A stretch of 64,000 nt of DNA from Paenibacillus swuensis (GTDB lineage: Bacteria; Bacillota; Bacilli; Paenibacillales; DY6), in NCBI RefSeq assembly GCF_001644605.1, contig NZ_CP011388.1:2498501-2562500 (forward strand). Direction: 5' to 3'. The position numbers and the translations under genes were made by a program. Each line of letters begins with the position of its first letter. Position 1 is the stretch's first letter. The notes under the pieces are model-generated. The model worked only from the letters and a program-made list of their open reading frames with translations, had not been told where the DNA came from and made no database searches. Below are positions 44,537 to 55,227 of this stretch, piece by piece.

Positions 44537-45982
44537 ATGCAATTTAAAGGACGTACGGTTGTGGCGTTTATTCTGCTTTCCATCTTCGCAAGCAGCTTGA
44601 TTACACTCACTGTGGTGGATTCCTCGTTTATGGTCCGTCAAGGATTTGCGGATGAGGAAGGCCAGCAGGCGAGCAGCTTGACTGCCAAAGAGATGAACAA
44701 AGTAGCGGCTGCTTTTTCATTAATTGAAGAGAAGTATGTTACACCGATTGACCGCAAAAAATTAGTCGACGGCGCCATTCACGGAATGGTAGGCGCGCTT
44801 GATGATCCTTATAGCTCGTACATGGACGAGCAGGAAGCAGAGCAGTTTACGGATAACGTGCAAGGCAGCTTTTCCGGGATCGGCGCCGAAGTAACTCTGC
44901 TGGACGGCCGTGTCATGGTCGTTTCACCGATTAAAGGATCGCCCGCGGAGAAGGCCGGCATTCACGCCAAGGATATTCTGTTGTCCGTGAACGGGCACAA
45001 GCTGGACGGGCTCAAGCTTTCGGATGCATTGACGTTTATTCGCGGCCCGAAGGGCACCAAGGCTAAGATTATGATTCTGCGCCAGGGCTCCACGGAACCG
45101 ACGGAAATTACATTGGTACGGGATACAATTGATGTGGAAACGGTCTTTTCCACAATGCTGGACGGACAGATCGGCAAGATTGAAATCCGACAGTTTTCGA
45201 AGAATACAGGAGAACGGTTCCTTGCGGATTTGAAGTCGCTTGAGGCCAAAGGCATGAAGGGCTTGGTGATTGATGTTCGGAACGATCCGGGCGGGATACT
45301 GCCGGTCGTTGTACAGATTGCTCAGCCGTTCGTGCCGAAGGGGGAAGCGGTCGTTCAGGTGGAAGACCGGGCGAAGCGGCGCAAGGCGACCCCTTCTGAA
45401 GGAGAAGGCAAGCCATATCCTGTTGTGGTGTTGATCAACAAGGGAAGCGCCAGCGCCTCGGAGATTCTCGCAGCGGCCATCCGTGAAGGCGGAGGCGGTA
45501 AGCTGATGGGCGAAACGAGTTTTGGTAAGGGCACCGTACAGATCAGCTACGGCGAAGAAATGGGCGACGGCAGCATTCTGAAGATGACGATTGCCAAGTG
45601 GTTAACGCCTAACGGCAACTGGATTCATGAGAAAGGCATCAAGCCTGATATTGCCGTTGAACAGCCTGCATACTTCAATGTAGCGCCGTTATCGAAATCA
45701 TCCACGTTAATGCCGGACCAGAACAGCGAAGAGATCAAGAGCGTTCAGGTGATGCTCAAAGGGCTGGGATTGGATCCCGGCAGACAGGACGGATATTACA
45801 GCGCGGGTACGGTGGATGCGGTGAAATCGTTCCAAACTTCCAAAGGCTTGCCGGTGAGCGGTAAGCTGGATAAGAAAACGGCAGCGGAGCTGGAAGCGGA
45901 GATTGTCAAAGAGATTCGCAAGCCGGAGAACGATAAACAGCTGCTTGAAGCGGCCAAATACCTCCGTGAACTGACCCGATAA
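44537..45982 (+). CDS. ctpB: C-terminal processing protease, S41 family (CtpB-like)
   Basis: The 481-residue protein has an N-terminal membrane or signal segment (VVAFILLSIFASSLITLTVV), a PDZ domain (about 100-180, FSGIGAEVTLLDGRVMVVSPIKGSPAEKAGI) and the S41 domain. The latter has the Ser of NKGSASASEI and the Lys of SFGKGTVQ as the catalytic dyad. A peptidoglycan-binding domain ends it (about 410-465). In B. subtilis CtpB acts in sporulation signalling. The ATG at 44537 is preferred over TTG 44507, which gives ten extra residues before the membrane segment. Confidence 0.94.
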   Translation: MQFKGRTVVAFILLSIFASSLITLTVVDSSFMVRQGFADEEGQQASSLTAKEMNKVAAAFSLIEEKYVTPIDRKKLVDGAIHGMVGALDDPYSSYMDEQEAEQFTDNVQGSFSGIGAEVTLLDGRVMVVSPIKGSPAEKAGIHAKDILLSVNGHKLDGLKLSDALTFIRGPKGTKAKIMILRQGSTEPTEITLVRDTIDVETVFSTMLDGQIGKIEIRQFSKNTGERFLADLKSLEAKGMKGLVIDVRNDPGGILPVVVQIAQPFVPKGEAVVQVEDRAKRRKATPSEGEGKPYPVVVLINKGSASASEILAAAIREGGGGKLMGETSFGKGTVQISYGEEMGDGSILKMTIAKWLTPNGNWIHEKGIKPDIAVEQPAYFNVAPLSKSSTLMPDQNSEEIKSVQVMLKGLGLDPGRQDGYYSAGTVDAVKSFQTSKGLPVSGKLDKKTAAELEAEIVKEIRKPENDKQLLEAAKYLRELTR

Positions 45983-46032
45983 TGTCCAATTGCAGAGAAG
46001 GATTATGAAAGCATAACGTCGAATATTACGAA

Positions 46033-46066
46033 GAAGGTTGAATTCGTTCAACCTTCTTTTCATTTT
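46033..46066 (+). terminator. ctpB terminator
   Basis: GAAGGTTGAA (46033-46042), loop TTCG and TTCAACCTTC (46047-46056) form a perfect 10-bp stem followed by TTTTCATTTT. Confidence 0.93.
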
Positions 46067-46092
46067 GTTGGAATCAAAGGAGAAATGGTCGT

Positions 46093-47373
46093 ATGGATAC
46101 CGCTATTGAATTGTTACAGCGTTTCGCCGGGGCTTTGCTGCAGCTGCTGATCCAGCCATTTTACTATATAGGCATTCTGTTGATAGTGCTGCAGTATCGC
46201 AGACAAATTCGCTTGGAGCGCAAGTTGTTTCACACTAAGCTGCACTCTCTGATGGACGAAACATTACGCACGATCGGATGGGGATTTGCCGGTGGATTAG
46301 CGGCTTCAGTTCTACTGGCCTTTACGGGAGTTCAATTGAAACCGGAAACCATAGTGCTCTTATGGGCGGTCTCCGTCCTGTTGATGTTTGTCCGGTCCAG
46401 ATATCTATGTTTCGCCTATTCCATCGGGATGCTGGGAATCGTTTATTTCGCAACAGGATTCCTGCCGGAATCTGCTGAAACGGAAAGCTTGGGCTGGTTG
46501 GTTGCCATGATTCGCGACTTGGACATGCCTGGACTGTTAGCCCTGGTGGCTGTGGTACATGCTGTCGAGGCGGTATTGGTGCGCACGCAGGGCCAAAGAT
46601 CGGCCACGCCGCTGTTTATGGAAAGCAAGCGGGGCAAGGTTGTAGGCGGTTTCCAGCTGTACGGCTTCTGGCCGGTGCCTTTATTTTTGACCGTACCCGT
46701 GGCTTCGGGCGGCTCTTCTATGAGTTGGCCGACCTTGTTCGACGGGTTATCCGGCACGGGAGGCTGGACGTTTATGGCATTTCCGTTGATCATCGGATTT
46801 ACAGAGATGACGATTACCCGGTTGCCTGGTGTCAAAGTGCGTTTAAGCAGCGCGCTCCTGATGGCTTATAGTCTTATTATTCTTGCTTTTGCCATTGCGG
46901 CAGGGATGTGGAATGTCTTAATTCTGCCGGCCTCGATCGCCGCTGTATTGTTACACGAAGCGATGATCTGGTATAGTTTGCGTTTGGAAAGCGAAGGCTC
47001 CCCGATGTTTGTGCATGACCGCATGGGCTTGATGGTGTTGGACGTATTGCCGGGCTCTCCCGCGCATGAACTGGGAATTCAGACGGGTGAACGAATCCAC
47101 AAAGTAAATGGCGTGCGCGTGAACCGGAAAGAAGATTTGCATGCGGCTTTGGCGCTGCAGTCCGCTTTTTGCAAGCTGGAAGTGATGAATCTGGAGGGTC
47201 AGAGTAAATTTCTGCAACGCGCGTTGTTTGCGGGTGAGCATCATTTGCTCGGTGTAATTTTGGCGCCGGATCAGCAAGCGATGTATGTCGTGGAGACGAA
47301 ACAAACCAATTTATGGACCGTGTTGAGCGCGAAGTTGACCGGTGTTTCCTCGCAACGTTCGTCAGATGTATAG
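46093..47373 (+). CDS. minJ: MinJ-like polytopic membrane protein with PDZ domain
   Basis: The 426-residue protein has about seven or eight hydrophobic segments (FYYIGILLIVLQY, TIGWGFAGGLAASVLLAFTG, TIVLLWAVSVLLMFV and others up to about residue 300), then a PDZ domain (about 310-390: MGLMVLDVLPGSPAHELGIQTGERIHKVNG). This is the architecture and location (after ftsEX/ctpB, before uvrBA) of MinJ, which bridges DivIVA and MinD at poles and septa. Sequence similarity could not be tested, so the name rests on architecture and synteny. Confidence 0.82.
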   Translation: MDTAIELLQRFAGALLQLLIQPFYYIGILLIVLQYRRQIRLERKLFHTKLHSLMDETLRTIGWGFAGGLAASVLLAFTGVQLKPETIVLLWAVSVLLMFVRSRYLCFAYSIGMLGIVYFATGFLPESAETESLGWLVAMIRDLDMPGLLALVAVVHAVEAVLVRTQGQRSATPLFMESKRGKVVGGFQLYGFWPVPLFLTVPVASGGSSMSWPTLFDGLSGTGGWTFMAFPLIIGFTEMTITRLPGVKVRLSSALLMAYSLIILAFAIAAGMWNVLILPASIAAVLLHEAMIWYSLRLESEGSPMFVHDRMGLMVLDVLPGSPAHELGIQTGERIHKVNGVRVNRKEDLHAALALQSAFCKLEVMNLEGQSKFLQRALFAGEHHLLGVILAPDQQAMYVVETKQTNLWTVLSAKLTGVSSQRSSDV

Positions 47374-47376
47374 CAC

Positions 47377-47409
47377 AGAGGTTCCGCCGCAAGGCGGGGC
47401 CTCTTTTTC
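47377..47409 (+). terminator. minJ terminator
   Basis: AGAGG and CCGCC pair with GGCGG and CCTCT around a GCAA loop with a small internal loop, followed by TTTTTC. Confidence 0.88.
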
Positions 47410-47431
47410 ATGGAAAACATTTTACAAACAT

Positions 47432-47483
47432 TTGCAACAATTACTTGAAAAAGGTATAATGGAGAAATGGGAACAAGCATTCC
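47432..47483 (+). promoter_or_regulatory. uvrBA promoter with SOS (LexA/DinR) box-like site
   Basis: TTGCAA (47432-47437), a 17-bp spacer and TATAAT (47455-47460) form a good sigma-A promoter. GGAACAAGCATTCC (47470-47483), just downstream, matches 12 of 14 positions of the Bacillus DinR/LexA box CGAACRNRYGTTYC. That would repress uvrBA until DNA damage, as in B. subtilis. Confidence 0.7.
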
Positions 47484-47541
47484 TATCCATAATTGACCAC
47501 ATCATTGTTGATTCAAAATATAGATGAAATCAGGTGAAAGA

Positions 47542-49539
47542 ATGAGCGATGTTATCGTTAGCGACAAGAAATTTGAATTGGTTTCTGAGTTTACGCCTCA
47601 AGGCGATCAGCCGGCCGCGATTGAACAGCTATTACGCTCCATTCAAACCGGACAGAAGCATCAAACATTGCTGGGAGCGACAGGTACGGGGAAGACGTTT
47701 ACGGCGGCGCAGGTTATAGCCAAGTTGAACCGTCCTACTCTTGTCATTGCCCACAACAAGACTCTAGCGGCACAGTTGTGCGCGGAGTTCAAGGAGTTCT
47801 TTCCCAATAACGCGGTCGAATACTTCGTAAGTTATTACGATTATTACCAGCCGGAAGCCTATATTCCTTCCTCCGACACGTTCATTGAGAAGGACTCCAG
47901 CATCAACGACGAGATCGACAAGCTTCGCCATGCCGCGACGAGCGCGTTGTTTGAACGACGGGATGTCATCATCGTGGCCAGTGTGTCCTGTATTTACGGT
48001 CTAGGTTCGCCGAAAGAGTACTATGAGATGGTCATGTCTCTGCGCGTCGGTCAGGAACGATCCCGTAATGACATTCTGCATCGCTTGATTGACATTCAGT
48101 ATCAGCGTAATGACATGAATTTCATTCGCGGTACGTTCCGCGTGCGCGGGGATGTAATTGAGATTTTCCCTGCCTCCAAGGGCGAGCAAGCGATTCGGGT
48201 CGAGCTGTTTGGCGATGAAGTTGAACGGATTACGGAAATCGACGTGTTGACGGGTGAAGTGCTGGGCGAGCGCGATCATGTTGCGATCTTCCCGGCGTCT
48301 CACTTTGTTACCCGTGAAGAAACGATGAAGCGGGCCATCGTGAATATTGAACGCGAATTGGAAGAGCGATTGACGTTCCTGCGCGAGAACAACAAGCTGC
48401 TTGAAGCCCAGCGGCTGGAGCAACGGACCAGGTACGACCTGGAAATGATGCAGGAGATGGGTTTCTGTTCAGGGATTGAGAACTATTCCGGACCGATGAC
48501 GTTCCGTGAGCGCGGCGAGCCGCCTTATACGCTGCTGGACTTCTTCCCGAAAGACGACATGTTGATTGTTGTCGATGAGTCGCACGTGACTTTGCCGCAG
48601 GTTCGGGCGATGTATAACGGTGACCAGGCTCGTAAAGAAATGTTGGTCGAGCATGGTTTCCGACTACCTTCCGCCAAGGATAACCGTCCATTGCGTTTCG
48701 AGGAATTTGAGGAGCGGATAAACCAGGCTATGTACATTTCGGCGACACCGGGACCTTATGAGCTGGAGCATTGTCCCGAGATGGTGCAACAAATCATTCG
48801 TCCAACCGGGTTGGTTGATCCTGTCATTGAGATTCGTCCGACTAAAGGGCAGATTGATGATCTGTTGGAAGAGATTCGTGTAAGAGTGGCTAAGGACGAA
48901 CGTGTCTTGGTTACGACGTTAACGAAGAAGATGTCCGAGGATTTAACGGATTATATGAAGGAAGTCGGCATCAAAGTTAAATATTTGCACTCCGACATCA
49001 AGACGTTGGAGCGGATGCAGATTCTTCGAGATTTACGGATCGGTACGTTCCATGTGCTGATCGGAATTAACTTGTTGCGGGAAGGTCTGGATTTACCGGA
49101 GGTTACGCTGGTATCCATTCTGGACGCGGACAAAGAAGGTTTCCTTCGTTCGGAGCGCTCCCTCATTCAAACGATTGGACGCGCCGCCCGTAACTCCGAG
49201 GGTAGGGTTATTATGTACGCGGACCGAATCACAGACTCTATGGCCAAGGCGATGTCTGAGACCGAGCGCCGGCGTACCATTCAGGAAGCCTATAACGAGA
49301 AACACGGCATAACACCGCAGACGATTCGCAAGAAAGTACGCGATGTCATCGAAGCAACGAAAGTTGCGGAAGAGAAGGCGGATTATCTGACAGATCAAGC
49401 GGGTAAAATGTCTAAGAAGGACAGAGCCTTGCTGATTGAGAGATTAGAAGTGGAAATGAAAGACGCCGCGAAGAATTTGCAGTTTGAACGAGCTGCCGAG
49501 CTTCGGGACGCATTAATGGAATTGAAAGCTCAAGGCTAA
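47542..49539 (+). CDS. uvrB: Excinuclease ABC subunit B
   Basis: The 665-residue helicase-like protein has Walker A (GATGTGKTF), the damage-wedging beta-hairpin [22 protein letters not shown], motif VI (QTIGRAARN) and a C-terminal UVR domain ([27 protein letters not shown]) that binds UvrC. It verifies lesions handed over by UvrA. The frame opens at 47524, but the ATG at 47542 behind CAGGTGAAAG is preferred. uvrA follows closely. Confidence 0.98.
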   Translation: MSDVIVSDKKFELVSEFTPQGDQPAAIEQLLRSIQTGQKHQTLLGATGTGKTFTAAQVIAKLNRPTLVIAHNKTLAAQLCAEFKEFFPNNAVEYFVSYYDYYQPEAYIPSSDTFIEKDSSINDEIDKLRHAATSALFERRDVIIVASVSCIYGLGSPKEYYEMVMSLRVGQERSRNDILHRLIDIQYQRNDMNFIRGTFRVRGDVIEIFPASKGEQAIRVELFGDEVERITEIDVLTGEVLGERDHVAIFPASHFVTREETMKRAIVNIERELEERLTFLRENNKLLEAQRLEQRTRYDLEMMQEMGFCSGIENYSGPMTFRERGEPPYTLLDFFPKDDMLIVVDESHVTLPQVRAMYNGDQARKEMLVEHGFRLPSAKDNRPLRFEEFEERINQAMYISATPGPYELEHCPEMVQQIIRPTGLVDPVIEIRPTKGQIDDLLEEIRVRVAKDERVLVTTLTKKMSEDLTDYMKEVGIKVKYLHSDIKTLERMQILRDLRIGTFHVLIGINLLREGLDLPEVTLVSILDADKEGFLRSERSLIQTIGRAARNSEGRVIMYADRITDSMAKAMSETERRRTIQEAYNEKHGITPQTIRKKVRDVIEATKVAEEKADYLTDQAGKMSKKDRALLIERLEVEMKDAAKNLQFERAAELRDALMELKAQG

Positions 49540-49565
49540 TCGGATAAGGGGATGTGGAGAGACAA

Positions 49566-52500
49566 GTGTCACTGGACAAAATCGTGATCAAAGGTGCTCG
49601 CGCGCACAATCTGAAGAATATAGATGTTACAATACCGCGCGATAAATTTGTCGTTTTGACGGGACTCAGCGGTTCGGGGAAATCATCGCTCGCATTTGAT
49701 ACCATTTACGCGGAAGGACAGCGTCGTTATGTGGAGTCTCTCTCCGCGTACGCCCGTCAGTTTCTGGGGAACATGGATAAGCCGGATGTGGACTCCATTG
49801 AGGGTCTTTCCCCGGCGATATCGATTGATCAGAAGACAACAAGCCGTAACCCCCGTTCCACGGTAGGTACGGTTACAGAGATATATGATTATTTGCGGTT
49901 GCTGTTTGCCCGGATCGGGCGTCCGCATTGTCCGGTTCACGGGATTGAAATTACATCCCAGACCGTGCAACAGATCGTTGATCGTCTCATGGAATATCCG
50001 GAACGGACCAAGATTCAGATCTTGGCGCCGCTTATTTCCGGACGTAAAGGCGAACATACGAAAGTGCTTGCGGATATTCAGAAGGAAGGTTTTGTTCGGG
50101 TACGCGTGAACGGCGAAGTTCGCGACGTTACGGATAAGATTGAATTGGAGAAGAACAAGAAGCATAACATCGAAGTTGTTGTGGACCGGATTGTGATCAA
50201 GGATGATATTGAAACACGCTTGGCCGACTCTGTGGAGACGGCTCTGAAGTGGGGCGAAGGCCGTGTTCTCATCGATGTCATTGATCAGGAAGAGCTGATG
50301 TTCAGCACGAATTTGGCTTGCCCGGAATGCGGCTTCAGCATTGACGAATTGGCTCCGAGAATGTTTTCTTTCAACAGTCCGTTCGGGGCTTGCCCGGATT
50401 GTGACGGTCTCGGCATGAAGATGATTGTGGACCCGGACATGCTTGTGCCGGATATGAGCAAGTCCATTGATAACGGAGCATTTGAGGCATGGGCAGGTTC
50501 TACCTCCAATTACTATCCTCAATTTCTGGCTTCCGTGTGTAAACATTACGGAATTCGTACGGATGTGCCTGTTTCCGATCTGACAGCCGAGCAGATGAAG
50601 AAATTGTTGAACGGTACAGGAGGAGAGCGAGTCAAGTTCCGCTACCAGAATGAATTTGGACATACCAAGGAAGCTCTGGTTCCGTTTGAAGGTATCATTC
50701 GTAATCTGGAGCGGCGTTATCGGGATACAGCCTCTGAAGGTATACGTGAATACATTGAAGCTTATATGAGCGCGAAGCCTTGCGGTTCCTGTAAAGGCAA
50801 GCGTCTTAAACCTGAGATTCTCGCAGTAACCATTGATAAGTTGAACATTGCGGATTTAACGGAACAGTCCATTGGCGAAGCGCAGAAGATTTTTAACGGA
50901 CTGGATCTCAATGAGAAGGAACGCACGATTGCGAACCTGATCCTTAAAGAAATTAGCGCTCGCCTAGGCTTCCTGGTCAACGTAGGACTGGATTATTTGA
51001 CGCTGAGCCGCGCAGCCGGAACGTTATCCGGCGGTGAAGCTCAACGGATCCGACTAGCCACGCAGATTGGTTCAAGCTTGATGGGTGTTCTGTATATTCT
51101 GGATGAGCCGAGTATCGGGTTGCATCAGAGGGATAATGACCGTCTTATTCAGACCCTTGAACATATGCGGGACTTAGGTAACACCTTGATTGTCGTCGAG
51201 CATGATGAGGACACGATGCTGGCTTCCGATTATATTATTGATATCGGTCCCGGCGCGGGTATCCATGGAGGACAAGTTGTCGCTCAGGGAACTCCGCAGG
51301 AAATTATGAATGACAATAACTCACTTACCGGTCAATATCTAAGCGGTAAGAAGTTCATCCCGATCCCGAAGAAGCGGCGCAAGACGAACGGCAAATGGCT
51401 TGAGATTCGCGGCGCTAAGGAGAACAACCTGAAGAACGTGAATGCCAAAATTCCATTAGGTGTATTTACGGCTGTTACCGGGGTCTCCGGCTCCGGTAAG
51501 AGTACGCTTATTAACGAAATTCTCTACAAAGCGTTAGCTCGCGATTTAAACCGCGCCAAAGCGCGTCCGGGGGAACACAAGGAGATCAAAGGTCTGGATC
51601 TCGTAGACAAGGTTATTGAGATTGACCAGTCTCCGATCGGACGTACTCCTCGTTCCAATCCGGCGACATATACCGGCGTGTTTGACGACATTAGGGACGT
51701 GTTTTCCGTCACGAATGAAGCCAAGATGCGCGGATACAAGAAAGGCCGCTTCAGCTTTAATGTGAAAGGCGGTCGTTGTGAAGCTTGCCGCGGCGACGGG
51801 ATTATTAAGATTGAGATGCATTTCTTGCCGGACGTCTATGTACCGTGTGAAATTTGCAAGGGCAGCCGGTATAATCGCGAGACGCTTGAAGTGAAATATA
51901 AGAATAAGAACATTTCCGAGATTCTGGATTTAACGATTGAAGACTCCGTGGAGTTCTTCAAGAACATTCCGAAGATTCACCGCAAGTTAAATACGTTGCT
52001 GGATGTTGGTTTGGGCTACATGAAGCTTGGACAGCCTGCGACGACATTGTCGGGCGGGGAAGCTCAGCGTGTGAAGTTGGCCGCTGAACTTTATCGCAGA
52101 AGCACGGGCAAGACGATTTACATTCTGGATGAGCCTACAACAGGTCTTCACATCCACGACATCGACCGTTTGCTGGAAGTGCTTCATCGCTTAGTCGATA
52201 ACGGCGAATCCGTGTTGGTGATCGAGCACAATCTGGATGTCATTAAGACAGCCGATTACATTCTGGATCTGGGTCCTGAAGGGGGCAGCGGCGGAGGTGT
52301 TATCATCGCATCGGGTACACCTGAGGATATCGTAAAAGTGGATCTTTCATATACGGGGCGCTACTTGAAGCCGGTACTCGAACGGGACCGCAAACGTACC
52401 GATGAGATGGATGACGCTGACGGTTCTACGGAAGGTTCATCGGGAACGGCGACGGGAAAGAAGAAGTTGAAGAAGGCTAAGGGAGCCGTAGCAACTGAAT

Positions 52501-52685
52501 CGGACTACGATCAAGGCTCTGCCAGCAATGTAGATGGCACAGATTCAACGGCTGAGCAGCTAGATGAAACTATGGCAGAGACGATTCGCATAGCGGTGGA
52601 ATCTGACCTTGCAAACGCGGCTGCCGAACCGGCAGAAGCTAAAGATGTTCCAGAAGCTGAACCGGTTGAGGTTTTGGATAAATAG
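49566..52685 (+). CDS. uvrA: Excinuclease ABC subunit A with a long acidic C-terminal tail
   Basis: The 1039-residue protein has two ABC modules: Walker A motifs GLSGSGKSS and GVSGSGKST, signatures [10 protein letters not shown] and [10 protein letters not shown], Walker [11 protein letters not shown] and [10 protein letters not shown]. It also has the zinc fingers CPECGF...CPDCDG and CEACRGDG...CEICKG. It scans DNA for bulky lesions with UvrB. The core ends about residue 955 as in B. subtilis. Some 80 further residues, rich in Asp/Glu/Ser/Ala with a short KKKLKKAKG patch, are unusual. GTG 49566 gives [18 protein letters not shown], the family start; GTG 49554 would add four residues. Confidence 0.97.
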   Translation: MSLDKIVIKGARAHNLKNIDVTIPRDKFVVLTGLSGSGKSSLAFDTIYAEGQRRYVESLSAYARQFLGNMDKPDVDSIEGLSPAISIDQKTTSRNPRSTVGTVTEIYDYLRLLFARIGRPHCPVHGIEITSQTVQQIVDRLMEYPERTKIQILAPLISGRKGEHTKVLADIQKEGFVRVRVNGEVRDVTDKIELEKNKKHNIEVVVDRIVIKDDIETRLADSVETALKWGEGRVLIDVIDQEELMFSTNLACPECGFSIDELAPRMFSFNSPFGACPDCDGLGMKMIVDPDMLVPDMSKSIDNGAFEAWAGSTSNYYPQFLASVCKHYGIRTDVPVSDLTAEQMKKLLNGTGGERVKFRYQNEFGHTKEALVPFEGIIRNLERRYRDTASEGIREYIEAYMSAKPCGSCKGKRLKPEILAVTIDKLNIADLTEQSIGEAQKIFNGLDLNEKERTIANLILKEISARLGFLVNVGLDYLTLSRAAGTLSGGEAQRIRLATQIGSSLMGVLYILDEPSIGLHQRDNDRLIQTLEHMRDLGNTLIVVEHDEDTMLASDYIIDIGPGAGIHGGQVVAQGTPQEIMNDNNSLTGQYLSGKKFIPIPKKRRKTNGKWLEIRGAKENNLKNVNAKIPLGVFTAVTGVSGSGKSTLINEILYKALARDLNRAKARPGEHKEIKGLDLVDKVIEIDQSPIGRTPRSNPATYTGVFDDIRDVFSVTNEAKMRGYKKGRFSFNVKGGRCEACRGDGIIKIEMHFLPDVYVPCEICKGSRYNRETLEVKYKNKNISEILDLTIEDSVEFFKNIPKIHRKLNTLLDVGLGYMKLGQPATTLSGGEAQRVKLAAELYRRSTGKTIYILDEPTTGLHIHDIDRLLEVLHRLVDNGESVLVIEHNLDVIKTADYILDLGPEGGSGGGVIIASGTPEDIVKVDLSYTGRYLKPVLERDRKRTDEMDDADGSTEGSSGTATGKKKLKKAKGAVATESDYDQGSASNVDGTDSTAEQLDETMAETIRIAVESDLANAAAEPAEAKDVPEAEPVEVLDK

Positions 52686-52712
52686 ACTGATTAACTGAAA
52701 TATAAATTAAAG

Positions 52713-52757
52713 AGGGAAACATCTGTTATCTATGATAATAGGGTTTCCCTTTTTTTA
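52713..52757 (+). terminator. uvrBA terminator
   Basis: AGGGAAAC (52713-52720) pairs with GTTTCCCT (52743-52750) around an inner TTATC/GATAA hairpin, followed by TTTTTTTA. Confidence 0.9.
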
Positions 52758-52842
52758 TATGATAGAAAATACATAATTTTAGGTGATAACTAGGGTTTAC
52801 ATTTCTTTAGGGGGGCGATAGTTGTACTTGTTTTTAACCCGA

Positions 52843-53185
52843 ATGCTGGGTTATCCCAAAGGCTCAGTGGAGTGATAAAAGCAGGCAATGAAGTGATATT
52901 TAGAAAATCAGAGCTTATGATCAGAAGAATTAAAATCAAATTTTAAACAAAGCGATAGTCTGGTTAATGTTTAGAGTAAGAGAGATAAACTACAAAGACA
53001 CAATCCTCACTCCCCTTACGCAATACAGGAACAAACGTTCTGTATATGTCATATAATACCAAACATATGTTCTTATTACAACTGATTTTTGAAAAGAACG
53101 AATATTATTTTTACCTGATTCTTAGGGATAACCCAGCATTGGAACTAATATAATGTTCACCTGATTCTTCGGGATAACCCAGCAT
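52843..53185. repeat. Inverted and direct repeats in the uvrA-sulfite reductase gap
   Basis: The 15-mer GGGATAACCCAGCAT occurs directly at 53125-53139 and 53171-53185 and inverted at 52843-52857. The two direct copies are part of a nearly identical 30-bp repeat (from ACCTGATTCTT) 46 bp apart. The inverted copy could be the other end of a 297- or 343-bp element. No open frame of note lies between. The rest of the 640-bp gap 52686-53325 holds only the terminators. Confidence 0.75.
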
Positions 53186-53278
53186 CGGTGCTGAAACCCA
53201 TTTAATACTTGGCAGTTAAGCGAACAACATCGATCCAGCAACAGAATTCGGGATAGAGCATTTGGCGTATTAAAAACG

Positions 53279-53315
53279 CAAAAAAGGCAGGAAGGGAAAT
53301 TCCCTCACTGCCTTA
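53279..53315 (-). terminator. Terminator of the sulfite/nitrite reductase gene
   Basis: On the minus strand AGGCAG...GGGAA pairs with TTCCC...CTGCCT with a small internal asymmetry, followed by TTTTTTG. Confidence 0.85.
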
Positions 53316-53325
53316 TCCATTTAAT

Positions 53326-54948
53326 TTAAGCTACAATTTCAGTCAGCAACTCCGTTAATTTCTCCTGGAACGTCGGCAGACCAACACGTTGAACGTATTT
53401 GTGGAACGTTTCGCCTTCCAACTTGTTGTTCTTGTAGAAAAGGACCAACTCTTTCAACACCGGTGCCACACGATCGTGACGCACACGGCCTTTCAGAGCG
53501 GTATTGAACGTCGCATCCGGACCCAACGTACCGCCAACCGCGATATCAAACGCATCCACCATACCCTCAGGTGTCTTTACAAGCGCGCCTTGCAAACCGA
53601 TGTCCGCGATATGTTTCTGTCCGCAAGAGTTCGGGCATCCGATGAAGTGAATACGCACTTCTTCATCAATCCGACCCAGCTCGTTGTCCAAGTATTTAGC
53701 TACTTCACGCGCGAATTCTTTGGTCTCAACCAATGCCAAGTTACAGAACTCGTTTCCTGTGCAAGATACGGTGCGGCTCATGAAACGGTTCGGGAACGGA
53801 GTCAGACGCTCCAACACCTGCTCTGCCAACAACGCGTCCACTTTCTCGTTCGGTACGCCCGCCAGAATAATGTTCTGGGACTGGGTTGTGCGCACGGTTC
53901 CGTCTCCGTATTCATCCGCCAAGCGAGCCAACTCATCCAGCTCATCGCTGTTCAAACGGCCAACCGGCACGTTCAAGCCGACATAAGACAATCCTTCTTG
54001 CTTCTGTGGATGAACGCCGTCGTAATAAGAAGAAGTCCAGCCCACAGTCTTGTCTTCGCCGCGCTCCGGCATAGGACCGATCAGCTCAAGAAGTTTCTCC
54101 TGGAACTTTTCAACGCCCCAATCCGCAATCAGGAATTTCAAGCGGGAATGGTGACGCTTCTCACGATAACCATGGTCACGGTAGATCACGGTAATGCCTT
54201 CGGCTACCTTCAACACCTCTTCCGGACGAATGAACATATTCATTTGACGGGCAAGGAAAGGTTTAGCGGAAAGTCCGCCGCCCACATGCGCGTGGAAACC
54301 GATAACTTCTGCACCGTCGATCACCTTAACCGCAGGCGTAAAGGCCAGGCAGTTAATCTCAGCGTTCCCGTTGTTATGAATGTTGCTGGAGATCGACATT
54401 TTGTACTTACGCGGCAGGTTGGAGAAATCCCGGTTCATCAAGAAGAAATCATTCACTTCTTCCACGAGCGCCGAAGTATCCATTAATTCATCTTTATCGA
54501 TGCCTTGCAGCGGATTTCCAACGATGGTACGAGGGCAGTCGCCGCACGCCTCATAGGAGTACAACCCGACTTCCTCCAGCCTTTTGAAAATATCAGGCAT
54601 ATCTTCAACCTTCAACCAATGGTACTGAATCGCTTGGCGAGTAGTCACATCAATCAGTCCGCGGCCATAATCTCTGCCTAAGCTTGCGATTGCACGGGTC
54701 TGAGCCGAAGTAAGCACACCGGAGTTGATCCGAATCCGCATCATAAAATAGCCGTCTTTAGGCTTTTGTTCATAGACACCCGCCCATTTAAACCGAAGCA
54801 TATCGTCCGGGTCAATTGCAGCGTAACCTTTGTCCGCGTATTCCTCAATAATGGTGCGTATTACGTCCAAGCCGTCCTTCTGGATTTTAGCAAATTCAAA
54901 TTTATTCAACTTAGACGGATCTTCCATCCAAATCGGTTCGTATGCCAT
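53326..54948 (-). CDS. Siroheme [4Fe-4S] nitrite/sulfite reductase (ferredoxin type)
   Basis: The 540-residue protein has the four cluster cysteines in the pattern CTGNEFC (396, 402) and CPNSC (438, 442), plus TTRQAIQYHWL and ACGDCPRTIVGNPL of the ferredoxin-type nitrite/sulfite reductases. These enzymes carry out six-electron reductions of sulfite or nitrite using siroheme. No nitrate or sulfate genes lie nearby, so the substrate is undecided; sulfite assimilation is the commoner role for this stand-alone form in Bacillales. A good GGGGGAAATATT leader region precedes the ATG on the minus strand. Confidence 0.92.
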   Translation of the reverse strand: MAYEPIWMEDPSKLNKFEFAKIQKDGLDVIRTIIEEYADKGYAAIDPDDMLRFKWAGVYEQKPKDGYFMMRIRINSGVLTSAQTRAIASLGRDYGRGLIDVTTRQAIQYHWLKVEDMPDIFKRLEEVGLYSYEACGDCPRTIVGNPLQGIDKDELMDTSALVEEVNDFFLMNRDFSNLPRKYKMSISSNIHNNGNAEINCLAFTPAVKVIDGAEVIGFHAHVGGGLSAKPFLARQMNMFIRPEEVLKVAEGITVIYRDHGYREKRHHSRLKFLIADWGVEKFQEKLLELIGPMPERGEDKTVGWTSSYYDGVHPQKQEGLSYVGLNVPVGRLNSDELDELARLADEYGDGTVRTTQSQNIILAGVPNEKVDALLAEQVLERLTPFPNRFMSRTVSCTGNEFCNLALVETKEFAREVAKYLDNELGRIDEEVRIHFIGCPNSCGQKHIADIGLQGALVKTPEGMVDAFDIAVGGTLGPDATFNTALKGRVRHDRVAPVLKELVLFYKNNKLEGETFHKYVQRVGLPTFQEKLTELLTEIVA

Positions 54949-54980
54949 AATATTTCCCCCTCATCCTGAGTTGTTCTTGT

Positions 54981-55000
54981 TAATTCCGATAATTTTAGTA
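54981..55000 (-). promoter_or_regulatory. Possible CymR-type half-site upstream of the reductase gene
   Basis: On the minus strand ATTATCGGAATTA lies about 33-45 bp upstream of the start. ATCGGAATT resembles half of the operators of the cysteine regulator CymR, but the partner half is poor and the consensus is recalled from memory. The remaining gap 55001-55227 shows no other element. Confidence 0.25.
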
Positions 55001-55227
55001 TGAATATAATGATAGTACCACATTTTAAGACCATTCGTATACGATTTCATGAAGGCAAGCTATAAGACTTTGTTATAAAAGATAGGAGATATCCTTATAC
55101 GGACCCCAACGACCTGCCGGTTGTGACAAACTTGTTAAAAGTATGCGTTAGCACTTGCATCCGCGACCCAAGATAGATAACATAGATTAATATAGGAATA
55201 TTGTGTGAACTAAAAAGGAGGGCCCCC

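Noticed and set aside
49683..50663. 326-codon minus-strand frame
   Set aside because: Shadow of uvrA.
54949..55227. SAM riboswitch upstream of the sulfite/nitrite reductase
   Set aside because: No conserved SAM-aptamer blocks or terminator on the minus strand.
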